A stretch of 54,019 bases of DNA from HGM04593 sp045654645 (GTDB taxonomy: Bacteria > Bacteroidota > Bacteroidia > Bacteroidales > Bacteroidaceae), in NCBI GenBank assembly GCA_045654645.1, contig JAZONR010000070.1:1-54019 (forward strand). Reading direction: 5' to 3'. Below, in pieces: positions 1 through 8,550 of this stretch (position 1 is the stretch's first letter; every line of letters starts with the position of its first letter). The translations under genes were made by a program, and so were the position numbers. Under the pieces are notes generated by a model. That model had not been told where the DNA came from. It ran no database searches and saw only the letters and a program-made list of their open reading frames with translations.

Positions 1-172
1 ATTGCGGATTAACCGACGCAGCACGCGAGAGTAGAGAGTGCTTGCATTCTATGCCGAGCAGCAAGGAGGAAAAACCACGCATTGCGGATTAACCGACGCA
101 GCACGCGAGAGCAGAGAGTGCTTGCATTCTATGCCGAGCAGCAAGGAGGAAAAACCAAGCATTGCGGATTAA
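1..172. repeat. 80-bp tandem repeat, two copies plus a 12-bp stub
   Basis: Copy 1 is 1-80 and copy 2 is 81-160. They differ at two positions only (t/c at unit position 32, c/a at unit position 78). A third copy starts at 161 but keeps only its first 12 bases. The unit is GC-richer than its surroundings and holds an AAGGAGGAAAAA stretch. Since 80 is not a multiple of 3, it is unlikely to be coding. The array touches the window edge and may extend further left. Confidence 0.95.
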
Positions 173-271
173 TTTACTAAGCGTAAATAAGCATTTTGGG
201 GGCGAGTATAACGACAAAAGAGCCTTTTTAGTCAGCTTCGTTATTTGTGCAACAAGCAACCGTTTACAAGC

Positions 272-302
272 TTTGTACATTGCACGGTTTTTCGTATCTT
301 CG
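272..302 (+). promoter_or_regulatory. Bacteroidetes-type promoter of the U32 gene
   Basis: TTTG at 272-275, a 19-base spacer, then TATCTTCG at 295-302, matching the Bacteroidetes sigma-ABfr pattern. The predicted start is about 310, giving a leader of only about 11 bases before the ATG at 321. This helps choose 321 over an in-frame upstream start at 162, which would lie before the promoter. Confidence 0.7.
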
Positions 303-320
303 CACAAGAAACCACATACT

Positions 321-2141
321 ATGTCCACACCACGCAAAATAGAACTTCTTGCTCCGGCAAAGGATTACGAAACTGGCATTGCAGCCATAAACAATGGTGC
401 CGATGCTGTCTACATAGGTGCAACACAATTTGGAGCACGACAAGCTGCCGGGAATTCGGTCGAGGACATAGCAAAGTTAGTCAAGTATGCCCACATATTC
501 GGTGTGAAAGTCTATGTAACACTAAACACCATTATATATGACGAGGAGACAGCAACCGTTGAGAAGCTCGTTGATGAGCTCTATAAAGCGGGGGTTGATG
601 CACTCATTGTGCAGGATTTCGGACTCTCGGGAATGAATATACCACCCATTCCTCTGCACGCAAGCACACAGATGGACAACCGCACCATTGAGAAGGTGCA
701 ATTCCTCTCCGACACAGGTTTTCCCCGCGTGGTTCTTGCGCGCGAACTGGTCCTTGAAGAGATACGCGCCATTCACACCGCTGTACCCGATATTGAGATT
801 GAAGCATTCGTTCACGGAGCACTTTGCGTGAGCTACAGCGGCCAGTGCTACGCTTCGCAACACTGCTATGGCCGCAGCGCCAATCGTGGTGCTTGCGCAC
901 AGTTCTGCCGATTAGCCTTCGACCTTGTGGATTCGGAAGGAAAAATCATTGAACGCAACAAGCACCTCCTTTCACTAAAGGATATGAACCGGGCCGACCA
1001 CCTCGTAGAGATGCTCGATGCAGGTGTAGTATCGTTTAAAATCGAGGGACGGTTGAAGGATGCATCCTATGTAAAGAACATCACAGCCTATTATCGTGCA
1101 AAGCTCGACTCTATATTTGCACGCCGAAAAGAGTACACACGCGCCTCAATAGGCAAAGTGCAACCTCAATTCACACCGGCACCCGAGAAGAGTTTCAATC
1201 GCGGCTTCACAACATATATGCTGCACGGCAGCAAAGAGGGAATGACCTCTTTTGAATCGCCAAAATCAAAGGGAGAACTTATAGGCCGTGTAAAATTCGT
1301 ATCGCGCAACTACTTCACAGTTACCGGCGGAGAGTTCAACAACGGCGACGGCGCTTGTTTCATAGCCCGCGACGGCAAGCTCCAAGGCTTTCGCATAAAC
1401 AGAGTTGAGGGTAACCGCGTCTATCCGCAAACAATGCCTATGGTTGAGAGTGGCGACCAGCTCTATCGCAACTATGACTGCGAATTTGAGCGCCTGCTCT
1501 CACGTCCCGACTCTCCCCGCCGCATACCCATTGCACTGCGCTTGAGTGAAAGCCCCTTCGGCTTCTGTCTCGAGGCAACCGATGAGAGCGGCCTCCATTG
1601 CAGCATAGAGTTCCCGCTTACCAAAGAGGTAGCACGCACACCGCAACGCGACAACATTGCCAACCAACTGTCAAAATGGGGCAACACACCATTCATTGCC
1701 GAGAAGATTGATGTTGAGATGAGCCAGGAATGGTTCATCCCCTCGTCCCAGCTTGCCGAGATGCGCCGCGCACTGTGCGACTCTCTTGTCAATGAACGGC
1801 TCTCGGCTGTTGAACGCAAAGATATGCGTCTAAAGAGTGAGAATACAAAATTCCCTGCAAAGAGTCTCGATTACAGAGGAAACATCTCCAACAGATATGC
1901 CAGGGAGTTCTTTTCTGCTCACGGCACAGAAATCACAGAGCCGGCCTTTGAAATTAAAGGCAAGGAGCAAGCAACACTAATGTTCTGCAAGCACTGTCTG
2001 AAGTTTAGCAAAGGGTGGTGCACAAAGAGCGGGGAAACATCACCATTCAAGGAACCATTCTACCTTGTCTCGGGTGATGGGCGCCGTTTCAAGCTTGTTT
2101 TTAACTGCAAAGAGTGCTTGATGCAAGTTGTGGCCGAGTAA
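321..2141 (+). CDS. U32 family peptidase / RNA hydroxylation protein (YegQ/TrhP/RlhA type)
   Basis: A 606-residue U32 family protein. The N-terminal half is a TIM-barrel-like domain (ELLAPAKDYETGIAAINNG; GADAVYIG). The family signature EAFVHGALCVSYSGQCYAS sits near residue 160, followed by a Cys-rich stretch (CYGRSANRGACAQFCR), as in the proteins that hydroxylate tRNA U34 (TrhP) or 23S rRNA C2501 (RlhA) and depend on an Fe-S cluster and prephenate. A second Cys set lies at the C-terminus (CKHCLKF...GWC and CKECLM). The family name 'peptidase' is historical; the RNA-modification role is inferred from characterised members. I chose the ATG at 321 because of the promoter just upstream and because conserved sequence begins at once. 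Which of the two RNAs is the target cannot be told from sequence. Confidence 0.9.
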   Translation: MSTPRKIELLAPAKDYETGIAAINNGADAVYIGATQFGARQAAGNSVEDIAKLVKYAHIFGVKVYVTLNTIIYDEETATVEKLVDELYKAGVDALIVQDFGLSGMNIPPIPLHASTQMDNRTIEKVQFLSDTGFPRVVLARELVLEEIRAIHTAVPDIEIEAFVHGALCVSYSGQCYASQHCYGRSANRGACAQFCRLAFDLVDSEGKIIERNKHLLSLKDMNRADHLVEMLDAGVVSFKIEGRLKDASYVKNITAYYRAKLDSIFARRKEYTRASIGKVQPQFTPAPEKSFNRGFTTYMLHGSKEGMTSFESPKSKGELIGRVKFVSRNYFTVTGGEFNNGDGACFIARDGKLQGFRINRVEGNRVYPQTMPMVESGDQLYRNYDCEFERLLSRPDSPRRIPIALRLSESPFGFCLEATDESGLHCSIEFPLTKEVARTPQRDNIANQLSKWGNTPFIAEKIDVEMSQEWFIPSSQLAEMRRALCDSLVNERLSAVERKDMRLKSENTKFPAKSLDYRGNISNRYAREFFSAHGTEITEPAFEIKGKEQATLMFCKHCLKFSKGWCTKSGETSPFKEPFYLVSGDGRRFKLVFNCKECLMQVVAE

Positions 2142-2192
2142 ATAGACAACAGGCCTTGCTGCATTTTCACATTACGGGCGTTACATATACAC

Positions 2193-2292
2193 AGAAAAAG
2201 CCACGCCTTAGGGGAACGACGTGGCTCTCTTTACCAGACAAACGCTTTTGTCTGTTCGGGCACCGGCCTTCTCAGGTGGGTGCTTCCGTAAA
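2193..2292 (-). ncRNA. structured RNA downstream of addB, with intrinsic terminator (possibly 6S-Flavo-like)
   Basis: Read on the minus strand, this stretch folds neatly. A closing stem TTTAC/GTAAA (2288-2292 with 2230-2234) encloses two hairpins: GCACC/GGTGC (2279-2283 with 2260-2264) and an 8-bp stem CAGACAAA/TTTGTCTG (2247-2254 with 2235-2242, loop of 4). A terminator hairpin AGCCACG/CGTGGCT follows (2220-2226 with 2199-2205), running into a T tract at 2199-2195. It begins about 70 bases after the addB stop. I saw no clear promoter of its own, so it may be cut from the addB mRNA 3' end. It resembles my memory of the Bacteroidetes 6S-Flavo RNA, but I cannot confirm that; it could simply be a complex 3' UTR. 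A weaker terminator role for the plus-strand U32 gene is also possible. Confidence 0.5.
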
Positions 2293-2359
2293 ATCTATTA
2301 CTATGAAAAACACATATACTTAACAGCAGCAAACGGAACTTTGTTTGCAGCAAACTTAG

Positions 2360-5329
2360 TTAATATATGTTATTTTCTTTTCTGTTACATATCTCCTTAT
2401 AGTCGCAATATTTACACGTTGATGTATCTTTTGCCGGCTCAAATGGTTTGGAGATATCAAACATCTCCTGCAGCAACGCCTTGAGCCTCACTATAAAATC
2501 ATCCTTTATGACTTTGATATCCTCCACAGGCTTGTTGTCCATATTTATGACAAATTCCTCGCGCAAAGAGTTATCGCGATGATGCACATAGAGCAGCTGC
2601 GGCGAAACAGCTGTAGCAGCGCAATCCTTAAGTTTTACAGATAGACCATTTTCACCACATTTACGCTGCATCAGGTCATCAATAACCGTGGAGTAGAGGA
2701 ATGCCTGAAGACGGTATTTGCAAGACTTGGTCTTATGCTCAAAAATATCGTTCATAGTAACAACATCAGCTATATCATCGCCGCCACCGGTCTTGTAGTC
2801 TACAATGTTTACGCTGTTTACCTTGCAATCGATGCGGTCTATCGTACCACCAAGACGCAGCCCTATCTCCTCTGCACCACATTTCAGTGTGCAGGACATC
2901 TCCACATCACTTTCACTGCCAATGTAGCGGAAGGGAGCATATTTTGCATCCATTTTAACAAGTCGCAGCAGAAAGTGATGCAATACACCTCTGTTGATAT
3001 ACTGCTCGCCATTGTACACAGGCTTGTTCTCCTTAAAAAAGACACACTTGAAGGCTTCGTCAATGAAACGGTAGAGCAAGGCCGGATGCTCGGCATAATA
3101 GAGCAGAGGAGCGCTTGTTATTATGTCGCAGTGCAGTTTTTCAATAATATCCTCATAAAGAAGCTCTGCCGCCTTGTGAAACACAACACCCAGGTCATTC
3201 TCCTTGAACTCATCATCAACATCCTCTATTGGCCTGAACTTCATCACATAATAGTAGAAGAATGCCAAGCCGCAATCTATATACTTGTTTATGGCCGATG
3301 GAGTCATTGTGCCGGCGCCTGCATTGTAGAGAGTGTCAAACCTCTCACGAAGCTTCTCAATTATCGCACTGTTCTTCTCAATGGGGGCAATCTCTGTTTC
3401 GCTGTTACCTTGTCGGGGGCTCAAGGCAAGGTGGTTTATATTATATAACCCACTTCCCTGCAACTGCAAAATGTATCGCGAACACTCACCACGTGTCTTG
3501 CTATCGGGAGAAGTGTTGTAGACAAGCGTAACACTCCGGGCACGCTGCAACAGACGATAGAAGTAATAGGCATAGATGGAGTCGCGGTGCTCGCTCAAAG
3601 TCAAACCAAAAGCCCTTCTCAGGTTATAGGGAACATAAGAATTGTCGCTGCTGTTTCTTGGCAAGTTACCCTCGTTCACTCCAAGCAAAATCACATTCTT
3701 GAAATCGAGATTACGTGTCTCCAACAAGCCCATCACCTGAAGGCCCACCACCGGCTCTCCGTGGAAAGGCAGGCTCTGCGATGACAACATCCTCACAAAA
3801 AGACGTCCGAGCGTAGACTGCTGCATCTGCAATTCGCCGGTGTCAATCATCTTCACAAGTCGCTTCGCCTGAGTGTAGACTTTGAAAATCGCTTCAACAA
3901 AAAGCTTTTCATAAAGAGCCTGTTCTCCCTCTTCACGATTATGCTGATTCATCGCAATCGCATATATGAGCCTGCTTATTCCCTCAAGCCACTCGCGATT
4001 ATCAGTTGTACGACAGAAGATGGTCTTAAGAAAATCATCGGCACACAGCATCTCCTCGCTTGGGAAAAACACATTCTTCTCAATGAGCATATCCCTCAGT
4101 TTCCTGCAGTTCTCGCTGCCTTGCACAATATAAGGATGTTTCAACAGGTTACTCACGTTGGTGAGCATAAATGCATTGTGCTTTGCACTCCATCCTCTTG
4201 TTTGAAGGTCTACAAGTTGTTTCACAAGACCAAAGATAGGTGTGTTATTCAACGGAAATCCCATTGTAACATTCATATGCTCAATCCTGTAACCGTTGGC
4301 CTCATTTGGTATAGCGTGAAGGGTGGGGGCCAGCATTGTTTCATCACAAAGCACAATTGCAGTCTCCACACCATTGCCTGTGAAGTTCTTGTTCAGCCAC
4401 TGGTCAATATATCTAACCCCGGTGCTGTCATTGTTTGTCTGCACCACAGTAACACTCTTCTCTGTAGCAAGATTATTATAATTCTCCTTTCCCAGTTCAT
4501 TTGGGAAGCGCTCCAGATTACTGCGCATAAAATGACCGGCCTCGTGCTGCCTGTTATTTACATAGTGCACATCATAATCCCAATAGAAGAGGGCTTTTCC
4601 ACGCTCTTTTGCAATTTTGAACATACCGGTCTCCACATCATTCAATGCATTGAAACCCACAAATATATACTTGTCATATTCGAGAATAATATCATCACTC
4701 TTCTCAATGACATCACGGAAGAGCATACCCTCATAGGCGATACCCTCCTTGCGCAGCGACTCCCTAAAGTTTGTATATATGGCAAAAAGCCTCTCCCACA
4801 ATTGCTTGAAATTTTCTTTCAGTTGCGTTCCCTCATCAGGTTTAAAATTCTTGAAGAAGCGCTCTATAGCCTTTATCTGCTCCTTATCCAGTACGCTTTT
4901 TGCAGTTCCCAACTCACGCAAATCCTTAATGTTGGCAAAGAGTTGCTTTGCATCGGCCAAATGTTTATCAATATCATCAAAATCCTTTATGAGCATCTCT
5001 CCCCAATAGTAGAAACCATCAATAGTTTCCACACTGTTCTCATACTCCTCTATACTCTCATCTTCGCGTCTTGGGCGCACATATTGCTTATAGAGTCTGT
5101 CCACCAGCAATATCGGGTCGCCAATTGCAAGCTCGCTATTTTGCAGGAACAGCTCATTTATAGTCATATATCTTGGGCTCCAAATGGGAGCATTGCCACT
5201 ACACTCAAGCAAATAACGGTTGAAGAACAACCCGGCACGTTTGTTGGGAAATACAACAGCCACATCATCAAATCGCCCATTGAATTTCTCATATACATCG
5301 CGTGCAACAAGTTTTAGAAACGGTATCAT
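2360..5329 (-). CDS. addB: AddB-like subunit of the AddAB double-strand-break repair helicase/nuclease
   Basis: A 989-residue PD-(D/E)XK nuclease family protein. The N-terminus (VVFPNKRAGLFFNRYL) corresponds to the degenerate helicase domain of Bacteroidetes AddB. The C-terminal nuclease domain shows the catalytic VDYKTG core. Four Cys can form the family's Fe-S cluster: one before the nuclease domain (YIDCGLAFF) and three at the end (CKYCDYKEIC). Together with AddA it resects double-strand ends for RecA recombination. Its ATG overlaps the addA stop as ATGA, so translation is probably coupled. It is the last gene of the sbcD-sbcC-addA-addB run. Confidence 0.92.
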   Translation of the reverse strand: MIPFLKLVARDVYEKFNGRFDDVAVVFPNKRAGLFFNRYLLECSGNAPIWSPRYMTINELFLQNSELAIGDPILLVDRLYKQYVRPRREDESIEEYENSVETIDGFYYWGEMLIKDFDDIDKHLADAKQLFANIKDLRELGTAKSVLDKEQIKAIERFFKNFKPDEGTQLKENFKQLWERLFAIYTNFRESLRKEGIAYEGMLFRDVIEKSDDIILEYDKYIFVGFNALNDVETGMFKIAKERGKALFYWDYDVHYVNNRQHEAGHFMRSNLERFPNELGKENYNNLATEKSVTVVQTNNDSTGVRYIDQWLNKNFTGNGVETAIVLCDETMLAPTLHAIPNEANGYRIEHMNVTMGFPLNNTPIFGLVKQLVDLQTRGWSAKHNAFMLTNVSNLLKHPYIVQGSENCRKLRDMLIEKNVFFPSEEMLCADDFLKTIFCRTTDNREWLEGISRLIYAIAMNQHNREEGEQALYEKLFVEAIFKVYTQAKRLVKMIDTGELQMQQSTLGRLFVRMLSSQSLPFHGEPVVGLQVMGLLETRNLDFKNVILLGVNEGNLPRNSSDNSYVPYNLRRAFGLTLSEHRDSIYAYYFYRLLQRARSVTLVYNTSPDSKTRGECSRYILQLQGSGLYNINHLALSPRQGNSETEIAPIEKNSAIIEKLRERFDTLYNAGAGTMTPSAINKYIDCGLAFFYYYVMKFRPIEDVDDEFKENDLGVVFHKAAELLYEDIIEKLHCDIITSAPLLYYAEHPALLYRFIDEAFKCVFFKENKPVYNGEQYINRGVLHHFLLRLVKMDAKYAPFRYIGSESDVEMSCTLKCGAEEIGLRLGGTIDRIDCKVNSVNIVDYKTGGGDDIADVVTMNDIFEHKTKSCKYRLQAFLYSTVIDDLMQRKCGENGLSVKLKDCAATAVSPQLLYVHHRDNSLREEFVINMDNKPVEDIKVIKDDFIVRLKALLQEMFDISKPFEPAKDTSTCKYCDYKEICNRKENNIY

Positions 5330-8300
5330 ATTAACACATCCAATATTTCATTCTTATATACATACCACAGGTAGCCTTTCACATTCCTGTAGCCTATCTC
5401 CCTCAATAACTTCATATAGAACTGCACCTGCTCCTTGTGTTTCTCCACGGGGCGGGCAAACTTATAGTCCACAACAATTGCCGTGTCGCCATTTATCATC
5501 ACACGGTCGGGGCGTCGGCTCTCACCTTCGCTGTAGAGTATTGCACGCTCATTATAAAGTCTGTATGAGCCATTGAACCACTCCGCAGCCTTGGGATTGG
5601 CAAGAGCCCTTTCCAACAGTTTCTTTATTTTGTCGTGCTCCTTTATAGATGAAATCAATCCCCTGAGCGTCAATGTCTTGTTAAGAGCCTTCTCAAGGTC
5701 TTCAGCCCTTTCAATATCCGACAGCACAAGGTGCATAAGCTCTCCCTCGGCAATGTAACCAAGCTGCTGTTTTTCCTCTTCTGTTGTTGCAAGGAAGCGT
5801 TCCACCTCGCGCGACTGCCTGAACTCTATCCTGGTATCGTGATAGGCAAACGGCTGTGCAATTGTTGTTGCCTTCTCCTCGAAAGGATTGTCGCACACCT
5901 TCTCACTCCTTCTTGTCTCATCTTGTTGCAAGGCCATTCCTTTAACAATTGTGCCATAGGTAAATATGCCGGCATCACTATCGTAACAGCTGCCCTCAAG
6001 GAAGTTGAGGTTGGGTGTAACCGTGTTAAGCAACCAGGAGATGGTATTTGTCATCTTGCCACTGTTGTCGCTAAACATTATGAGGTTACACTTAGCGCGT
6101 GTGGTAGCCACATAAAGAATGTTCAAGTTATCTACAATCTGGTAGAGGAACTCCTGATAATAATTCTCCTTATATATAGATTTCACAATCTCCTTCTTGC
6201 CATCAACAGGCAGCAGACATATTCCATTGTAGGGTTCCTCTTTGGGCTCACACCACAGCAAACTTCTCCAGTCTCCGGTCAATCTCCAGTCGCAGAAGGG
6301 TATTATCACCGTGTGAAACTCAAGCCCCTTGGATTTATGCACAGTCATTACACGCACACTGTCTATGCTCTCGGCCGGTATGCACTTGCCTTTCAATTCA
6401 TCCTCCCAAGCCTCAAGGAACTTTCCAAGGTCGGCATAACGGGTATTTATAAATTGCGAAGCATAGTCGAGGAATGCATATATATACGCCTCCTCTCCGT
6501 CGGCCCTTCCCGGCCTCACAAGCTCAAGAGCCTGTTCAATCAGCTCATAGGCCGGCAGTCCCTTTATCCTCTCCAAGGCATCGCAAAACTCCTGTGGCAA
6601 AAGTTTCATCACATCACTACATCCCACACAGTTTCCAAACTCCTCGTTCTTGCCCAGGACAACCCTGTTATAAAGCTTCACAAGATTAGCACTGTTTATT
6701 CTGTCCTCGGGCACCACAATATGCCGCAACATTGCAATCACAAGCCTTAAGGTTGGTGAAGAGGCAAGTTCATAAGCCTCGTCCGACACAATCTTCATAC
6801 CGGGAAACTCCCTGTTGAATGCCTCCACAATAGGAGCCACATATTTTTTATAGCGCACCAGAATAGTAATCTCGCCGGGAGATATATTTTCCTCCTCAAA
6901 CAAACGGCGCAGTGTAGGCATCAGTTCCCCTATAGCCCTCTCTATAAAATTGCAACCATCATCCCTCTTGGGAAGCAGACGCACCTCGGCATACCCCTGT
7001 TCGGGCTTCTTTGCAGGAACAGCCTGTTCCACATCCTCATAGGCAGCCTTAATATCCTCAATGCCCTTCTTTCCTACGCTCTCTTCATAAGTTATCTCAG
7101 TGCTTTTCACCGCCTCGCGATAGAGTGCATTGTTAAAGGCTACAATGCGACGGTCGCTACGATAGTTTGTAGACCTATATGTAACACCGCCCACCTTCAC
7201 ATCCTGGCTGGCAAAGGTAGTCTGCTCCTTTCTAAAATGACTACCGATGTTGTTCATAATATTCCAGTCGCTGTTTCTCCATCTATATATCGACTGCTTC
7301 ACATCGCCCACAATAAGGTTAAAGTTACCGCGCGCCAACACCTCCTCAAGCAACACTTTGAAGCAAGTCCATTGCAGTCTTGATGTGTCCTGAAACTCAT
7401 CAATGAATATATGCTCAATCTCTGTACCAATCTTCTCAAACACAAATGTTGCATTCTTGTCAATCATACTGCTCAACAGATGTGTTGTTTCCGATATCAA
7501 AAAACGGTTCTCGCGCCTATTCTCCTCCTTAAGAGTAGCAGCAATATTGTTAAGCATCGCAAGCTCGTGATAGTGCGACAAGGAAATTTCGCAGTTTCTC
7601 ATCTGCTGGTCGAGTGGCACACTCTCCCTGATTAAACCAGCAATCTCATCCACATAAGGACACACAGATGAAATTGCCGCAGGTTTATCGGCAAGCTCGG
7701 CACGTGTTTTTTTAAATTCCACAATCTCGCCGTTGCTCATCTTGTGGAAAAGCCCCCATATTCCACCTTCATTGTGTTTGAAATCAGTGGGTTTGTACCC
7801 GGCTGCAAGCTCAATAAATCTCTTGCCTATCCTAATTGCAGTATCCTTAGTCTCTTTCTTTAGGGCAGTAATCTTCTTGTGATACTCCTCGAGCACCGCG
7901 CCATTGCTCTCCTCGATGTCATTTCTCAGTTTCTCGCCACGCTGCTGATACTCCTCGCTCAAAATATTCTTCGCGAATTTCTTAACCTCCCTATCAATCC
8001 TCCATTTCTCGCCACGGCTCATCTTCTCCTCGATATACTTGATAACCTGTGCAATGTTGGGGGTATCCGGCTCAAGATTTTTTATATATTGCTCAACTGC
8101 ATTGTCCAGCAGTTCAGAGCTATCCACGGTAATCTCCACATCACCGCTCAAGTCAAGTTCCTTGGCAAGACCGCGCAGCACCGATTGAAAAAAAGCATCA
8201 ATCGTCAGTATGCGGAAATGACCATAATCGTGCAATATCAGCCGCAAAGCCTTTTCGGCATTTGCAAAAATCTCCCTATCGCTCAAGTGGGGTAGTTGCT

Positions 8301-8532
8301 GCTTCACCTTTTCAGTGTAGTCGGCAGCACTATCAAGATTATGTGCCACACCATAGAGCTTGCTCAATATGCGCTCCTTCATCTCTGCCGTAGCCTTGTT
8401 GGTGAATGTTACAGCAAGGATATTTCTGTAGCAGTAGGGGTTTTCCACCAGCAACTTAATATACTCCAGTGCCAATGTAAATGTTTTGCCCGAACCTGCC
8501 GAAGCGCGGTATATCTTAAGATTTCTATCCAT
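5326..8532 (-). CDS. addA: AddA-like UvrD family helicase/nuclease subunit
   Basis: A 1068-residue superfamily 1 helicase. The Walker A motif ASAGSGKT lies at about residues 11-18, motif II as FIDEFQDTSR, motif III-like VKQSIYRWRNSD, and motif V/VI as VMTVHKSKGLEF and LYVATTRAK. The C-terminal PD-(D/E)XK nuclease domain ends with DYKFA after RPDRVMI. It is the motor and one of the two nucleases of AddAB, the RecBCD equivalent of most Bacteroidales. The gene starts 18 bp after the sbcC stop and ends in a 4-bp ATGA overlap with addB, which strongly suggests one operon. Confidence 0.95.
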   Translation of the reverse strand: MDRNLKIYRASAGSGKTFTLALEYIKLLVENPYCYRNILAVTFTNKATAEMKERILSKLYGVAHNLDSAADYTEKVKQQLPHLSDREIFANAEKALRLILHDYGHFRILTIDAFFQSVLRGLAKELDLSGDVEITVDSSELLDNAVEQYIKNLEPDTPNIAQVIKYIEEKMSRGEKWRIDREVKKFAKNILSEEYQQRGEKLRNDIEESNGAVLEEYHKKITALKKETKDTAIRIGKRFIELAAGYKPTDFKHNEGGIWGLFHKMSNGEIVEFKKTRAELADKPAAISSVCPYVDEIAGLIRESVPLDQQMRNCEISLSHYHELAMLNNIAATLKEENRRENRFLISETTHLLSSMIDKNATFVFEKIGTEIEHIFIDEFQDTSRLQWTCFKVLLEEVLARGNFNLIVGDVKQSIYRWRNSDWNIMNNIGSHFRKEQTTFASQDVKVGGVTYRSTNYRSDRRIVAFNNALYREAVKSTEITYEESVGKKGIEDIKAAYEDVEQAVPAKKPEQGYAEVRLLPKRDDGCNFIERAIGELMPTLRRLFEEENISPGEITILVRYKKYVAPIVEAFNREFPGMKIVSDEAYELASSPTLRLVIAMLRHIVVPEDRINSANLVKLYNRVVLGKNEEFGNCVGCSDVMKLLPQEFCDALERIKGLPAYELIEQALELVRPGRADGEEAYIYAFLDYASQFINTRYADLGKFLEAWEDELKGKCIPAESIDSVRVMTVHKSKGLEFHTVIIPFCDWRLTGDWRSLLWCEPKEEPYNGICLLPVDGKKEIVKSIYKENYYQEFLYQIVDNLNILYVATTRAKCNLIMFSDNSGKMTNTISWLLNTVTPNLNFLEGSCYDSDAGIFTYGTIVKGMALQQDETRRSEKVCDNPFEEKATTIAQPFAYHDTRIEFRQSREVERFLATTEEEKQQLGYIAEGELMHLVLSDIERAEDLEKALNKTLTLRGLISSIKEHDKIKKLLERALANPKAAEWFNGSYRLYNERAILYSEGESRRPDRVMINGDTAIVVDYKFARPVEKHKEQVQFYMKLLREIGYRNVKGYLWYVYKNEILDVLI

Positions 8533-8550
8533 ATTTTTTAATACTGTTTT

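Noticed and set aside
3941..5317. 458-codon plus-strand frame inside addB
   Set aside because: It is the antisense shadow of addB; the minus frame carries clear AddB motifs and the operon context.
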